A DNA stretch of 50,582 nt from an uncultured Lachnoanaerobaculum sp. (GTDB taxonomy: Bacteria > Bacillota > Clostridia > Lachnospirales > Lachnospiraceae), in contig CAMQCZ010000014.1 in the NCBI GenBank assembly GCA_946999385.1, forward strand, positions 1 to 50,582, read 5' to 3'. The position numbers and the translations under genes were made by a program. Positions 17,658 through 26,387 of this stretch are shown one piece after another. How positions within the stretch are numbered: the stretch's first letter is position 1; each line of letters begins with the position of its first letter. The notes beneath the pieces are model-generated. The model searched no databases, was not told the DNA's origin, and saw only the letters and a program-made list of their open reading frames with translations.

Positions 17658-20465
17658 CTATTCCTTGCCGAATGTTTTTTCAAAAGCTTCTATATCCATA
17701 AGTATTTCTCTAGGCTTTGTTCCCTGCTCATTACCCACAACTCCGGCTTCACATAATTGATCCATAATTCTTGCCGCTCTGTTAAAGCCTATTTTAAATG
17801 CTCTTTGTAAATTACCTATACTAGCCTTTTCTTTATCAATAATAAATCTACCTGCTTGCATAAACAATTCATCAACATCAACATTTGAAGGAATATTAGC
17901 ATTTGAAAGATTTTTTTCTATTTCTTCAAGCATTTCAAAATTATAATTTTCTTTAATTTGTTGATTTTTTATAAATTCAACTACATTTTGCACTTCATTA
18001 TCATCTATGAAAGCTCCTTGAACTCTCATAGGCTTTGAATTACCCTGTGGAGCAAAGAGCATATCGCCTTTACCTAATAATTTATCAGCTCCTACACTAT
18101 CTAATATAGTTCTTGAATCAACACCCGAAGTTACAGCAAAAGCTATACGACTTGGTATATTAGCTTTTATTAGTCCTGTTATAACATTAACACTAGGTCT
18201 TTGTGTTGCTATAACTAAATGTATACCACAAGCTCTTGCTAATTGTGCTAATCTGCAAATAGCCTCTTCTACTTCATTTTGTGCAACCATCATCAAATCT
18301 GCTAATTCATCTATTATAATAATTATTTGAGGAAGTTTTTCAAGCTTTATTCCTTGAGTTTTTTCAAGTTTACACATTTTTTCATTATATGCCTTTAAAT
18401 CTCTTACAGCTTCTTTTGCAAATTTCTTATATCGTTGTGTCATTTCAGCAACAGCCCAATTTATAGCAGAGGCGGCCTTTTTAGGCTCAGTAACTACAGG
18501 TATTAGAAGATGTGGTATACCATTATATATGCTAAGCTCTACAACCTTAGGATCTACCATTATCATTTTCACCTCATCAGGTTTATATTTATATAAAATA
18601 CTCATAATCAAAGTATTTATACAAACTGATTTACCTGAACCAGTTGCTCCCGCTATTAATAAATGAGGCATTTTTGCTATATCAGTAACTACAATTTGTC
18701 CTGATATATCCTTACCTAAGGCAAATGATAATTTGAAATTATTATTTTTAAATTCATTTGAATCTATCAATTCTCTAAAATATACTAAATTATGTTCTTT
18801 ATTAGGAACTTCTATACCTACAGCAGATTTTCCGGGAATAGGAGCTTCTATCCTGATATCACTGGCGGCTAAACTAAGCTTGATATCATCCTGTAAAGAT
18901 ACAATTTTACTAACCTTTACACCTTGCTCGGGACTTAGTTCATATCTTGTAACTACAGGTCCGCAACTAATATTTGTAACTTTGACAGAAACACCGAAAT
19001 TATGTAGAGTTTGTTGTAATTTTATAGCTGTTTTCTTATATTCATCATCTGAAATATGTATTTTATTTTGTGAAGCTTTTAATAAATCTATCGGTGGTAA
19101 AATATAAATTTTATTTTCTTCTTGAGGCTTTTCTTTTTGAATTAATGGCTTTTCATATTTTTCAATATTTTTTATATATAAATCTTTATTAAGGTTTATA
19201 CTAGGCTTATTTAAAAGCTTGCCTGTAGATGTTGTAATACTTCTTTCTTCATTCAAAAGATTTTCATCATTATTTTCTAATTTATCTTTTTTAATTTCTT
19301 TTACTATAGCTTCATGTAAATAAATATCATCAGTACTGTCAGTTTCTTTAATATCTTCCTCTTTACCGGCTTCATTATTTTGAAGCTCAGATTCTTTTTT
19401 TAAGTCTGTATTTATATTAGCTTCTATTGCATGCTTTCTTTTATTTAAAATATTGCTGACTTTTTCTATTGTATTATCATCAAGACTTTCATTTGTTAAT
19501 TCTGAATTTAAGGCGGAATTTGAATTAATTATAATACCTGAAAATATATCTTCTTCTTTTTTTATCTTACTTTCTAATGGAGTTGAAAATCCATCATTTT
19601 TACCCTTATATTCTATATTTGCTTTCTGATTTTTTCCGCCTTTTGATTTTTTAGACTGATTTTTGATATTATTTTCGCTTAATTCATCATTTAGAGATGA
19701 TTCTATTTTGGTAGATTTTTTTTCGTTATATTTTTTAAGTCTAAACTCTATATCTAAAGGATTATTGATTATACTAACTCCTTTTAGTATTTTTGTATTA
19801 TTATTTGTTGAGTCTAAGGCAGAGTAATCATCAACTCTTACTTTATCTTGAATTTTTATCATTCTTGAATTTTTTATTTTATCAATATTATAATTAATCT
19901 TGTTATATGAAGCTCTTGAAAATATATTTATAATTTCTGAAAAAGATATGTTAGCTATAAATAAATAATTAATACAAATAAGTGCAAAGATTAAAATAGC
20001 ACTTACTATTTTTCCAAAAAGCTTAGAAAGCAAGGCAACAATAAGACTACCTACCAAGCCACCATAATTTTCAAGCTTATATGCTTGAATAATTATATTC
20101 ATATCTGTAAATTTTCTACCTGAAAATATTTCTACAAATGCTACAAATAGAATATAAATAAATATTGATAGAATAATTTTAATTTTTATAGTTTTATTAT
20201 TTATATTTGCTACAAAAAATAGATAAGCTATAAAAAATACTATAGGGAATATATAACCAAGAATTCCAAATAAACCTAATTGTATTTCTTTTAAATATTT
20301 ACCAAAAGCAGCTCCTATATTAAATAAACTAAGAAACATAAAAATAGAAATTAAAAATACTACAAATAAGATAATTTCTACAAAAAATAAATTTTTATCT
20401 TTATTTTTTGCAACTTTATTTTTTTTATCTTTTCTTATAGTTTTTTTCTTAGTATTTCTTGCCAC
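17658..20465 (-). CDS. ftsK: DNA translocase FtsK/SpoIIIE
   Basis: Septum-located motor that pumps chromosomal DNA during division or sporulation. 935 residues. It has an N-terminal membrane domain with about four spans (30-185) and a long low-complexity, charged linker (about 200-440). The motor follows, with Walker A AGATGSGKS near residue 610 and Walker B IIIIIDELADLM. A C-terminal winged-helix gamma domain (about 865-935) would read KOPS/SRS-type sequences. Translation starts at GTG (20465) with GGAGG 6 bases upstream. It is the first gene of the minus-strand run and diverges from the ABC-F gene. Confidence 0.95.
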   Translation of the reverse strand: MARNTKKKTIRKDKKNKVAKNKDKNLFFVEIILFVVFLISIFMFLSLFNIGAAFGKYLKEIQLGLFGILGYIFPIVFFIAYLFFVANINNKTIKIKIILSIFIYILFVAFVEIFSGRKFTDMNIIIQAYKLENYGGLVGSLIVALLSKLFGKIVSAILIFALICINYLFIANISFSEIINIFSRASYNKINYNIDKIKNSRMIKIQDKVRVDDYSALDSTNNNTKILKGVSIINNPLDIEFRLKKYNEKKSTKIESSLNDELSENNIKNQSKKSKGGKNQKANIEYKGKNDGFSTPLESKIKKEEDIFSGIIINSNSALNSELTNESLDDNTIEKVSNILNKRKHAIEANINTDLKKESELQNNEAGKEEDIKETDSTDDIYLHEAIVKEIKKDKLENNDENLLNEERSITTSTGKLLNKPSINLNKDLYIKNIEKYEKPLIQKEKPQEENKIYILPPIDLLKASQNKIHISDDEYKKTAIKLQQTLHNFGVSVKVTNISCGPVVTRYELSPEQGVKVSKIVSLQDDIKLSLAASDIRIEAPIPGKSAVGIEVPNKEHNLVYFRELIDSNEFKNNNFKLSFALGKDISGQIVVTDIAKMPHLLIAGATGSGKSVCINTLIMSILYKYKPDEVKMIMVDPKVVELSIYNGIPHLLIPVVTEPKKAASAINWAVAEMTQRYKKFAKEAVRDLKAYNEKMCKLEKTQGIKLEKLPQIIIIIDELADLMMVAQNEVEEAICRLAQLARACGIHLVIATQRPSVNVITGLIKANIPSRIAFAVTSGVDSRTILDSVGADKLLGKGDMLFAPQGNSKPMRVQGAFIDDNEVQNVVEFIKNQQIKENYNFEMLEEIEKNLSNANIPSNVDVDELFMQAGRFIIDKEKASIGNLQRAFKIGFNRAARIMDQLCEAGVVGNEQGTKPREILMDIEAFEKTFGKE

Positions 20466-20515
20466 TTCTATCCTCCAATAAGTTAAATAATTTTATTTTA
20501 CAAATTTTATATTAC

Positions 20516-20544
20516 ATTATAGCTTATAGTATACAAAAAAGAAA
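20516..20544 (-). promoter_or_regulatory. Predicted promoter of ftsK and the downstream run
   Basis: On the minus strand a perfect TATAAT (20516-20521) is preceded 17 bases upstream by a weak TTTCTT (20539-20544). It lies about 50 bp before the GTG of ftsK. Prediction from sequence only. Confidence 0.45.
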
Positions 20545-20552
20545 AATATTTT

Positions 20553-20588
20553 GCAAGATATTTGCGAATAAAAGTTCGATATCATTGC
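20553..20588. promoter_or_regulatory. Bulged inverted repeat between divergent ftsK and ABC-F genes
   Basis: GCAAGATAT, a TTG bulge, then CGAA (565-568), pairs with TTCG (575-578), ATATC and, after one extra base, TTGC. Loop TAAAAG. The structure overlaps the likely -35 region of the plus-strand gene and lacks T-runs, so an operator is more likely than a terminator. Confidence 0.35.
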
Positions 20589-20618
20589 TTGCTTACTTGT
20601 AGAATATCTTGATATGAT
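20589..20618 (+). promoter_or_regulatory. Predicted promoter of the ABC-F gene
   Basis: TTGCTT (20589-20594), an 18-base spacer and TATGAT (20613-20618), about 40 bp before the TTG start codon. The -35 overlaps the right arm of the neighbouring inverted repeat. Sequence prediction only. Confidence 0.4.
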
Positions 20619-20660
20619 ATATACTTAAATAAAATAAATAATTTAAAAGAGGATAAAATA

Positions 20661-22571
20661 TTGATATTAAGTACTACAAATATTAATAAATCTTTTGGCA
20701 TAAATAATATATTAGTTGATGCCAATATACTTATAAATGAAAAGGAAAAGGTAGCTATTGTAGGAGCAAACGGCTCAGGTAAGTCTACATTCATGAAAAT
20801 ATTAGCAGGTATATACAAGGCTGACAGTGGAGAAATTATCATACAAAAAAATACAAAAATAGCATATCTTAGCCAAATAAATAATATAAGCTCTGATTTA
20901 ACTATTTTGGAAGAATTAACCGGTGTTATTCAAGATATATTGGATATTGAAATAAAATTACAACAAATTAATATTTCAATGAAAGATGCACAAGGTAAGG
21001 AATTAGAGGAATTATATGAAAATTATTCTTATTTAAGTAATATATTTGAATTAAAGGACGGATTTCATATAAAAAGTAAGCTTACAGGTATTCTTAATGG
21101 ATTAGGATTTTTGGAAAAGGATTTTAATAAATTAATGAAGAACTTATCAGGTGGAGAAAAAACAAGAGTATTTTTAGCAAAAATATTATTACAGGAGCCT
21201 GATATATTGCTTCTTGATGAACCTACCAACCATTTAGATCTTTTTAGTATAGAATGGCTTGAAAATTATCTTTATAATTATAAAAAAACAATTATTATTA
21301 TCAGTCATGATCGATATTTTTTAGATAAAATAGTTAATAAGGTTATTAATATAGAAAATTCAACAGTAAAAACATATAAAGGAAATTATACTTCATTTAT
21401 AGAAAAAAAGAATTTAATTAATTTATCAAAAGAAAAAGAATATGAAAAACAGCAAGAAGAAATAAAACACCAAAAAGAGGTTATAGAAAAATTAAAATCC
21501 TTCAATAGAGAAAAATCTATAAAAAGAGCTGAAAGTAGACAAAAACAATTAGATAAACTAAGTATTGTGGATAAACCTATAGAACAAAATTTTAATATGC
21601 AACTAAATTTTGAAAATACTATTACAAGTGGAAATGATGTTCTTGAAGTTAAAAATCTTAGCAAAGCTTTTAATGATAAAATTTTATTTGAAGATATAAG
21701 CTTTTCAATAAAAAGAGGTGAGCATATAGCTCTCATAGGAGAAAATGGTTGTGGTAAAACCACCTTGATTAAAATAATTAATAATCTATTAAAAAAAGAT
21801 AAGGGTGAAATATCATATGGTACTAATCTCTCAATTTCCTACTATGACCAGGAACAAAATATACTAAATGATGAGAATACTATTTTTGATGAAATATCTA
21901 ATGCTTACCCTGATATGAATAATACAAAAATCAGAAATACACTGGCGACATTTTTATTCAAAAATGAAGATGTTTTCAAAAAGATAAAAGCTCTAAGTGG
22001 TGGAGAAAGAGCAAGATTAAGTCTTGCTAAGATTATGTTAAATAATGCAAATTTTTTGATTCTTGATGAGCCTACAAATCATCTTGATATTTATAGTAAA
22101 GAAATATTGGAAAATGCAATTAGAAATTTTAAAGGAACGATATTATATGTATCTCATGACAGATATTTTATAAATAGAACAGCAACAAGGATTTTAAATT
22201 TAAAAAATAAAAAAATTATAAATTATATAGGTAATTATGATTATTATCTTGAAAAACGTGAAGATATTGAAAAAAAATTTTTTTCAAATAATCAAAATGA
22301 ATCTGTAGAGTTTGAAAGTAATTCTAAAAAAGATTGGCAAAGCATGAAAGAAGAGCAAGCGAGATTGAAAAAGCAAAAAAAGCTCTTGGAAGCCTGTGAA
22401 AATGAAATACATAAGCTCGAAAAAGAATTAAAAGATATAGAAAAAGAATTTTTAAATAAGGATATTCAAACTGATGTAAATAAATTAATATTTTTACAAA
22501 ATAAAAAGGAGGATATAGAAAAAAGGCTTAATATTCTTTATATAAAATGGGAAGAATTGGCCTCAGTCTAA
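20661..22571 (+). CDS. ABC-F family ATP-binding protein (ribosome-associated)
   Basis: Soluble protein with two ABC ATPase domains and no membrane part; family members act on the ribosome as translation factors or antibiotic-protection proteins. 636 residues. Domain 1 has GANGSGKST, LSGGEKTR and LLLDEPTNHLD. A charged linker follows (about 240-310, the P-site-reaching helices). Domain 2 has GENGCGKTT, LSGGERARLSLA and LILDEPTNHLD. A C-terminal coiled coil (about 560-630) is rich in Lys and Glu, as in Uup/YdiF-type proteins. Start codon TTG with AGAGGA 7 bases upstream. Housekeeping versus antibiotic-protection function cannot be told from sequence alone; the C-terminal coil favours the YdiF/Uup-like group. 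Confidence 0.9.
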   Translation: MILSTTNINKSFGINNILVDANILINEKEKVAIVGANGSGKSTFMKILAGIYKADSGEIIIQKNTKIAYLSQINNISSDLTILEELTGVIQDILDIEIKLQQINISMKDAQGKELEELYENYSYLSNIFELKDGFHIKSKLTGILNGLGFLEKDFNKLMKNLSGGEKTRVFLAKILLQEPDILLLDEPTNHLDLFSIEWLENYLYNYKKTIIIISHDRYFLDKIVNKVINIENSTVKTYKGNYTSFIEKKNLINLSKEKEYEKQQEEIKHQKEVIEKLKSFNREKSIKRAESRQKQLDKLSIVDKPIEQNFNMQLNFENTITSGNDVLEVKNLSKAFNDKILFEDISFSIKRGEHIALIGENGCGKTTLIKIINNLLKKDKGEISYGTNLSISYYDQEQNILNDENTIFDEISNAYPDMNNTKIRNTLATFLFKNEDVFKKIKALSGGERARLSLAKIMLNNANFLILDEPTNHLDIYSKEILENAIRNFKGTILYVSHDRYFINRTATRILNLKNKKIINYIGNYDYYLEKREDIEKKFFSNNQNESVEFESNSKKDWQSMKEEQARLKKQKKLLEACENEIHKLEKELKDIEKEFLNKDIQTDVNKLIFLQNKKEDIEKRLNILYIKWEELASV

Positions 22572-22576
22572 TATAT

Positions 22577-22753
22577 ATGAAAAGATTATTTGCAATTTTA
22601 AGTTTAATACTAATATTATTTTTGTTGCTTGCTACTATTTTTGTAGCTATTATGAATTATAATACTAAAATTTTATTTTTCTTTATATTTCTTGATATAG
22701 TTATACCAATATTCATATATACCTACAATTTGATACCAAAAAATAAAAAATAA
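22577..22753 (+). CDS. Small two-span membrane protein
   Basis: 58 residues, starting MKRLFAIL and ending in a Lys/Asn-rich tail. There are two hydrophobic segments (about 5-26 and 30-51) separated by NYNTK. The pattern of a short first span, an N-x-N-T turn and a second span ending VIPIFIYTY resembles small conserved proteins I associate with Lachnospiraceae, but no function is known. It begins 5 bases after the ABC-F stop, so it is probably co-transcribed; no clear ribosome binding site is visible. An in-frame ATG at 22547 overlaps ABC-F and also lacks one. Confidence 0.6.
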   Translation: MKRLFAILSLILILFLLLATIFVAIMNYNTKILFFFIFLDIVIPIFIYTYNLIPKNKK

Positions 22754-22802
22754 AGCTATCACATATGATTATAATTAAATTTCTTATATTCATTGAGATA
22801 GC

Positions 22803-22927
22803 TGTGAACTACACACTATACTAAAGCATAGGTGCTTCTTGCTTCAACCTTTAACTTTTATCATTTTATACCTAAAAATCAAAACTTCTTACACAAAGTC
22901 CACAAGCTTATATTCGTGTAGTTCACA
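22803..22927 (-). mobile_element. Possible IS200/IS605-derived remnant (no transposase)
   Basis: Perfect 12-bp inverted repeat TGTGAACTACAC (22803-22814) / GTGTAGTTCACA (22916-22927) enclosing 101 bases. Read on the minus strand, the inner end gives GAAGC, then a small hairpin with a CTTTAG-type loop (22814-22833), then GTAGTTCAC. That order is reminiscent of right ends of IS200/IS605 elements and their non-autonomous derivatives. No coding capacity. A second AGCTATC/GATAGCT pair (22754-22760, 22797-22803) adjoins it. It lies in a convergent gap, so a role as a structured terminator for the plus-strand pair (CCCTTTTATTTTT follows the right arm) is an alternative. Confidence 0.4.
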
Positions 22928-22969
22928 CCCTTTTATTTTTATTATATCATAAGAGAAACATTATTCCAA

Positions 22970-23002
22970 GAAATCTCGCAAAGCTAAAGCTTAGGAGATT
23001 TC
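22970..23002. repeat. Hairpin GAAATCTC...GAGATTTC with inner AAGCT/AGCTT
   Basis: Outer stem GAAATCTC (22970-22977) / GAGATTTC (22995-23002) and inner perfect stem AAGCT (22981-22985) / AGCTT (22988-22992). On the minus strand the loop again reads CTTTAG, as in the hairpin 150 bp away. No clear T-run directly after it. It may be another end of the same decayed element, or part of the termination region between the convergent genes. Confidence 0.45.
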
Positions 23003-23020
23003 CCCACAAGTGTTTTAAAA

Positions 23021-24715
23021 TTAATTATTTATAGGTAAAATTAACTTTACTATTGTTTCCTTATCTTCAATACTTGTTATAAAAACTCCATATTCATTTC
23101 CATACATAAGTTTTATTCTTTTATTAATATTGTATAATCCTATATTTTTCAGTTTATTCTGTTTATTATTGAGATTGTTTTTTATCTCTTCTAATTTTTC
23201 TTTGTTAATACCAATACCATTATCTTTTATTATAATATAAAGCAGATTATTATGTATATATGACTTTATATTAATATTTAAATATTCTTTTTTATCTCCA
23301 AAGCCATATTTTATAGAATTTTCAAATATTGTCTGTAAACACATTTTAGGTATAAAAAGCTTTTTGGTATTATCTGATATATCCAAATCATAACTTAATC
23401 TTTCACCATATCTAATTAACATTAATTTAATATAATTATTTAAAAAATCTAATTCTTCTTCCAATAGAATTACATCTCTATCATTTTCAATACTATATCT
23501 TAACATTTTAGATAAATTAAGTACCATATTTTGTGCCGATTTTGGATCGAATTTTATCATATAACGTATGGATTCTAAGGTATTAAAAAGGAAATGTGGG
23601 TTAAATTGAGTTTTAAGCATTAACATATTTGTAAGAATATTTTCTTTTGCAAGCTCCTGATGTCTAAGCAATAAATGTCTAATGCTTCCTATCATAGTAT
23701 TAAAGGAATTGGCAATATGTTCAAATTCATCTCGTGTATTTATATTCAAATGAATATTTAAATTACCTTTTTCCACTTCATCAAGTGCTTTTATAAGCTC
23801 ATATAAAATTTCAATTTTTTTATCTACCGCTTTACCTGCACTATTATATATAGCTAAGCTTGCTATAATTATAAAAAGAAAACTAAGACATAGTAAACTT
23901 GTGCATAATTGTATAAAGAAAGTACAATTATATATTGATATAATTTTTAAATTATATTTTAAAATATGGCTTGAAGCTACATAATAGAACTTATTATTAA
24001 AATTTATAAGCTTTTTATAGTTATCCTTTATATTTCTTAAATTTTCAGGTAATTTCCCCCTGTCATCTTGAAATTTTTTATCACTGCTTATAAATATTCT
24101 ATCAAAATTGTTTGATATAATTATTGATTCATCAGTATTTATAAGCTCGTTCTTAAAATCATCAGAATATAAAACAAATCCACTATACCCTTTAAATTCT
24201 TTATTATTTATAATTTTTTTAAATATAATAAAAGCCGGAAGTTTATTACTATTAACCTCATTATTGTATATTAATATATATTCCTTTTTATTTCTGATAC
24301 TGAAATCCAGACAATTCGATATAGAATTTAATAAATATTTTCTATTATCTGTTGAAAATATTATTTCTTTTTCATTATTGAATAAATAGTATTCCCCTCT
24401 ATATTTTCTTGAATTTAAAAAATTATAAATTTTAGATATTTCTTCAGTTTTATAATTACTTTCATTAATAAATTTTTCTATATCTATTTCAATTGCTAAT
24501 ATTTCAGATTTATCAACATATGAATCTATCAATTTTTCTATATTTATAGAATGCTCTTTTAAAATCAAATTATTCTTTTTTATAATTTGTTTAGCACCTA
24601 TAAATGAAAAAACTAAGATTAAAATTATAAAAGATATAAACCAAGGCGTAAGCGTATGAAATATTAACACCTTTCTAAGCTCATCTCTAAAATAAAGTTC
24701 TTTCCTTTGTTTCAT
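23021..24715 (-). CDS. Membrane sensor histidine kinase (YesM/LytS-type)
   Basis: Two-component sensor of 564 residues: span 1 (about 20-40), an extracellular sensory region of about 220 residues, span 2 (about 262-290), a HAMP-like linker, and a His_kinase (PF06580-type) domain. The phosphoacceptor His sits in FNPHFLFNTLE (H374), followed by an ATP-binding domain with the N-box ENSIKYGFGD and DNGIGI. Such kinases normally pair with an AraC- or LytTR-type response regulator, and none is encoded in this window. It follows the fused permease by 18 bp, so it is probably the last gene of the ABC operon and senses something related to its substrate. The ATG at 24715 has AGGTG upstream. Confidence 0.88.
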   Translation of the reverse strand: MKQRKELYFRDELRKVLIFHTLTPWFISFIILILVFSFIGAKQIIKKNNLILKEHSINIEKLIDSYVDKSEILAIEIDIEKFINESNYKTEEISKIYNFLNSRKYRGEYYLFNNEKEIIFSTDNRKYLLNSISNCLDFSIRNKKEYILIYNNEVNSNKLPAFIIFKKIINNKEFKGYSGFVLYSDDFKNELINTDESIIISNNFDRIFISSDKKFQDDRGKLPENLRNIKDNYKKLINFNNKFYYVASSHILKYNLKIISIYNCTFFIQLCTSLLCLSFLFIIIASLAIYNSAGKAVDKKIEILYELIKALDEVEKGNLNIHLNINTRDEFEHIANSFNTMIGSIRHLLLRHQELAKENILTNMLMLKTQFNPHFLFNTLESIRYMIKFDPKSAQNMVLNLSKMLRYSIENDRDVILLEEELDFLNNYIKLMLIRYGERLSYDLDISDNTKKLFIPKMCLQTIFENSIKYGFGDKKEYLNINIKSYIHNNLLYIIIKDNGIGINKEKLEEIKNNLNNKQNKLKNIGLYNINKRIKLMYGNEYGVFITSIEDKETIVKLILPINN

Positions 24716-24734
24716 ATACTCACACCTTTTATTT

Positions 24735-26387
24735 TTATATTGTTACCTCTTTATTACCTGATATTTTAAAGAATATTAACAAAGATATTATAGTTGTAAT
24801 TGTTAATATTGTTGATAAAGCGGCTGCACTGCCATAGCTTGCTCTAATAACTTCATTATATATTGCTACTGATATTGTTCTTGTTTTTGCAGTATATAAC
24901 ATTACGGATGAACTAAGCTCATTTATAAGCGTTATCCAACTTAATATAGCACCTGAAGCAACACCTGAAAGCATCATTTTTGACGTGATTTTTATAAATG
25001 CTTTAAAAGGTGTATCTCCAAGGCTTATTGCAGCTTCCTCCATACTAGGGCTTATTTGATATAATATGGCACTACTGGATCTTAAAGTATAAGCTTGTCG
25101 ACGTATAACTAATGAAATAATCATAATTATAGCACTACCTGCAAGCATAATAGGTTTTTTATTAAATGCAATTAAAAGTGTTATACCGAGGACAGAGCCC
25201 GGAACTATATATGGAAACATTGCAACAGTATCTATTAAATTTGTAATTGTATTTTTCTTTCTTACTGCTAAATATGCTATAAGCATAGATAAAATTATTA
25301 TTATAATAATAGCAATTAAACAATATATATATGTATTTAATATAGATGAAACAGCTGTTGAGAATACTTTTTTATAGCTTTCTAAAGAAAATCCTTCAAC
25401 AAACACCTGCATTTTAGTTGCTCTAAATGAAGTATATATTACCATAATTTGTGGAATTACTGAAGTTAGAGCTAATATATAAATGAATAAATGAATCAAT
25501 ATTGCTTTTATACCCACAAGCTTTTTAGCCTGTATAGGTCTAATTGAACTCATTGTAAATGATTTTGTATTTATATACCATTTTTGTAATAAAAATATAC
25601 TTGCAGTAATTGCTACCATAATACTTGCCATAGTAGCTGCGAAATTAGCTGAACCTCCACTCTCTCCGACAAATTCTGAATATATTAATGTAGGCATAAC
25701 TCTATATCCTTCGCCTATTAAAGCAGGTGTTCCGAAATCAGCCATACAATTCATAAAAACTAATAAAGCGGCTGCAATTAAAGTCGGAGTTACTAAAGGC
25801 ATTATTATTGTAAATATTTTTTTGATACCACTACAGCCTAGACTTTGTGCGGCTTCTGATAATGCAACATCTATTTTTTTAAATGCTCCTGATATATACA
25901 TATATATAAAGGGATATAATTTTAATGAAAATACTAAAAGCATTCCATAAAATCCATATATAGATGGAATATTCAAAGAAAATTTTTTTAATAATTGAGT
26001 TAATGCTCCACTTCTACCAAGCAATAATATCCATGAATACGCTCCTATAAAATTAGGACTCATCATAGAAATAATAAAAAGTATTTCCAAAAATGTTTTT
26101 CCTTTAATTTTATAAAATGACATAAAATATGCTAATGGAACTCCTATTAATATTGATATAATAGTTACACTCACAGTTAATTCAAAAGAGTTTAATAAGG
26201 CACTTAAATAATATTTTTTTCTAAAAAATCGTATATAATTGCTAATAGTCCATATACCTGTATCTGTATCCTTAAATCCACTTAAAAATAAACTTATAAG
26301 AGGATATACTAAAAATAATGCAAATATAAAAATAATAAATAATGTTACAATAGTCCAAAAATCATATTTCAACTTTTTTTTAGTCAT
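24735..26387 (-). CDS. Fused ABC importer permease (FbpB/AfuB-type)
   Basis: 550 residues with about twelve membrane segments arranged as two tandem permease units. Each unit has an EAA-type loop that contacts the ATPase: LSEAAQSLGCSGIKKIFTIIMPL in the first half and MEEAAISLGDTPFKAFIKITSKMM in the second. This layout is typical of ferric-iron (FbpB/SfuB) and hexose-phosphate (AfuB) importers. It overlaps the ATPase stop by 8 bp. Substrate cannot be settled from the permease. Confidence 0.88.
   Translation of the reverse strand: MTKKKLKYDFWTIVTLFIIFIFALFLVYPLISLFLSGFKDTDTGIWTISNYIRFFRKKYYLSALLNSFELTVSVTIISILIGVPLAYFMSFYKIKGKTFLEILFIISMMSPNFIGAYSWILLLGRSGALTQLLKKFSLNIPSIYGFYGMLLVFSLKLYPFIYMYISGAFKKIDVALSEAAQSLGCSGIKKIFTIIMPLVTPTLIAAALLVFMNCMADFGTPALIGEGYRVMPTLIYSEFVGESGGSANFAATMASIMVAITASIFLLQKWYINTKSFTMSSIRPIQAKKLVGIKAILIHLFIYILALTSVIPQIMVIYTSFRATKMQVFVEGFSLESYKKVFSTAVSSILNTYIYCLIAIIIIIILSMLIAYLAVRKKNTITNLIDTVAMFPYIVPGSVLGITLLIAFNKKPIMLAGSAIIMIISLVIRRQAYTLRSSSAILYQISPSMEEAAISLGDTPFKAFIKITSKMMLSGVASGAILSWITLINELSSSVMLYTAKTRTISVAIYNEVIRASYGSAAALSTILTITTIISLLIFFKISGNKEVTI

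Noticed and set aside
17648..17683. Longer formate-THF ligase starting at TTG 17683
   Set aside because: It would lie inside ftsK and has no ribosome binding site, whereas ATG 17647 has AGGAGG at ideal distance.
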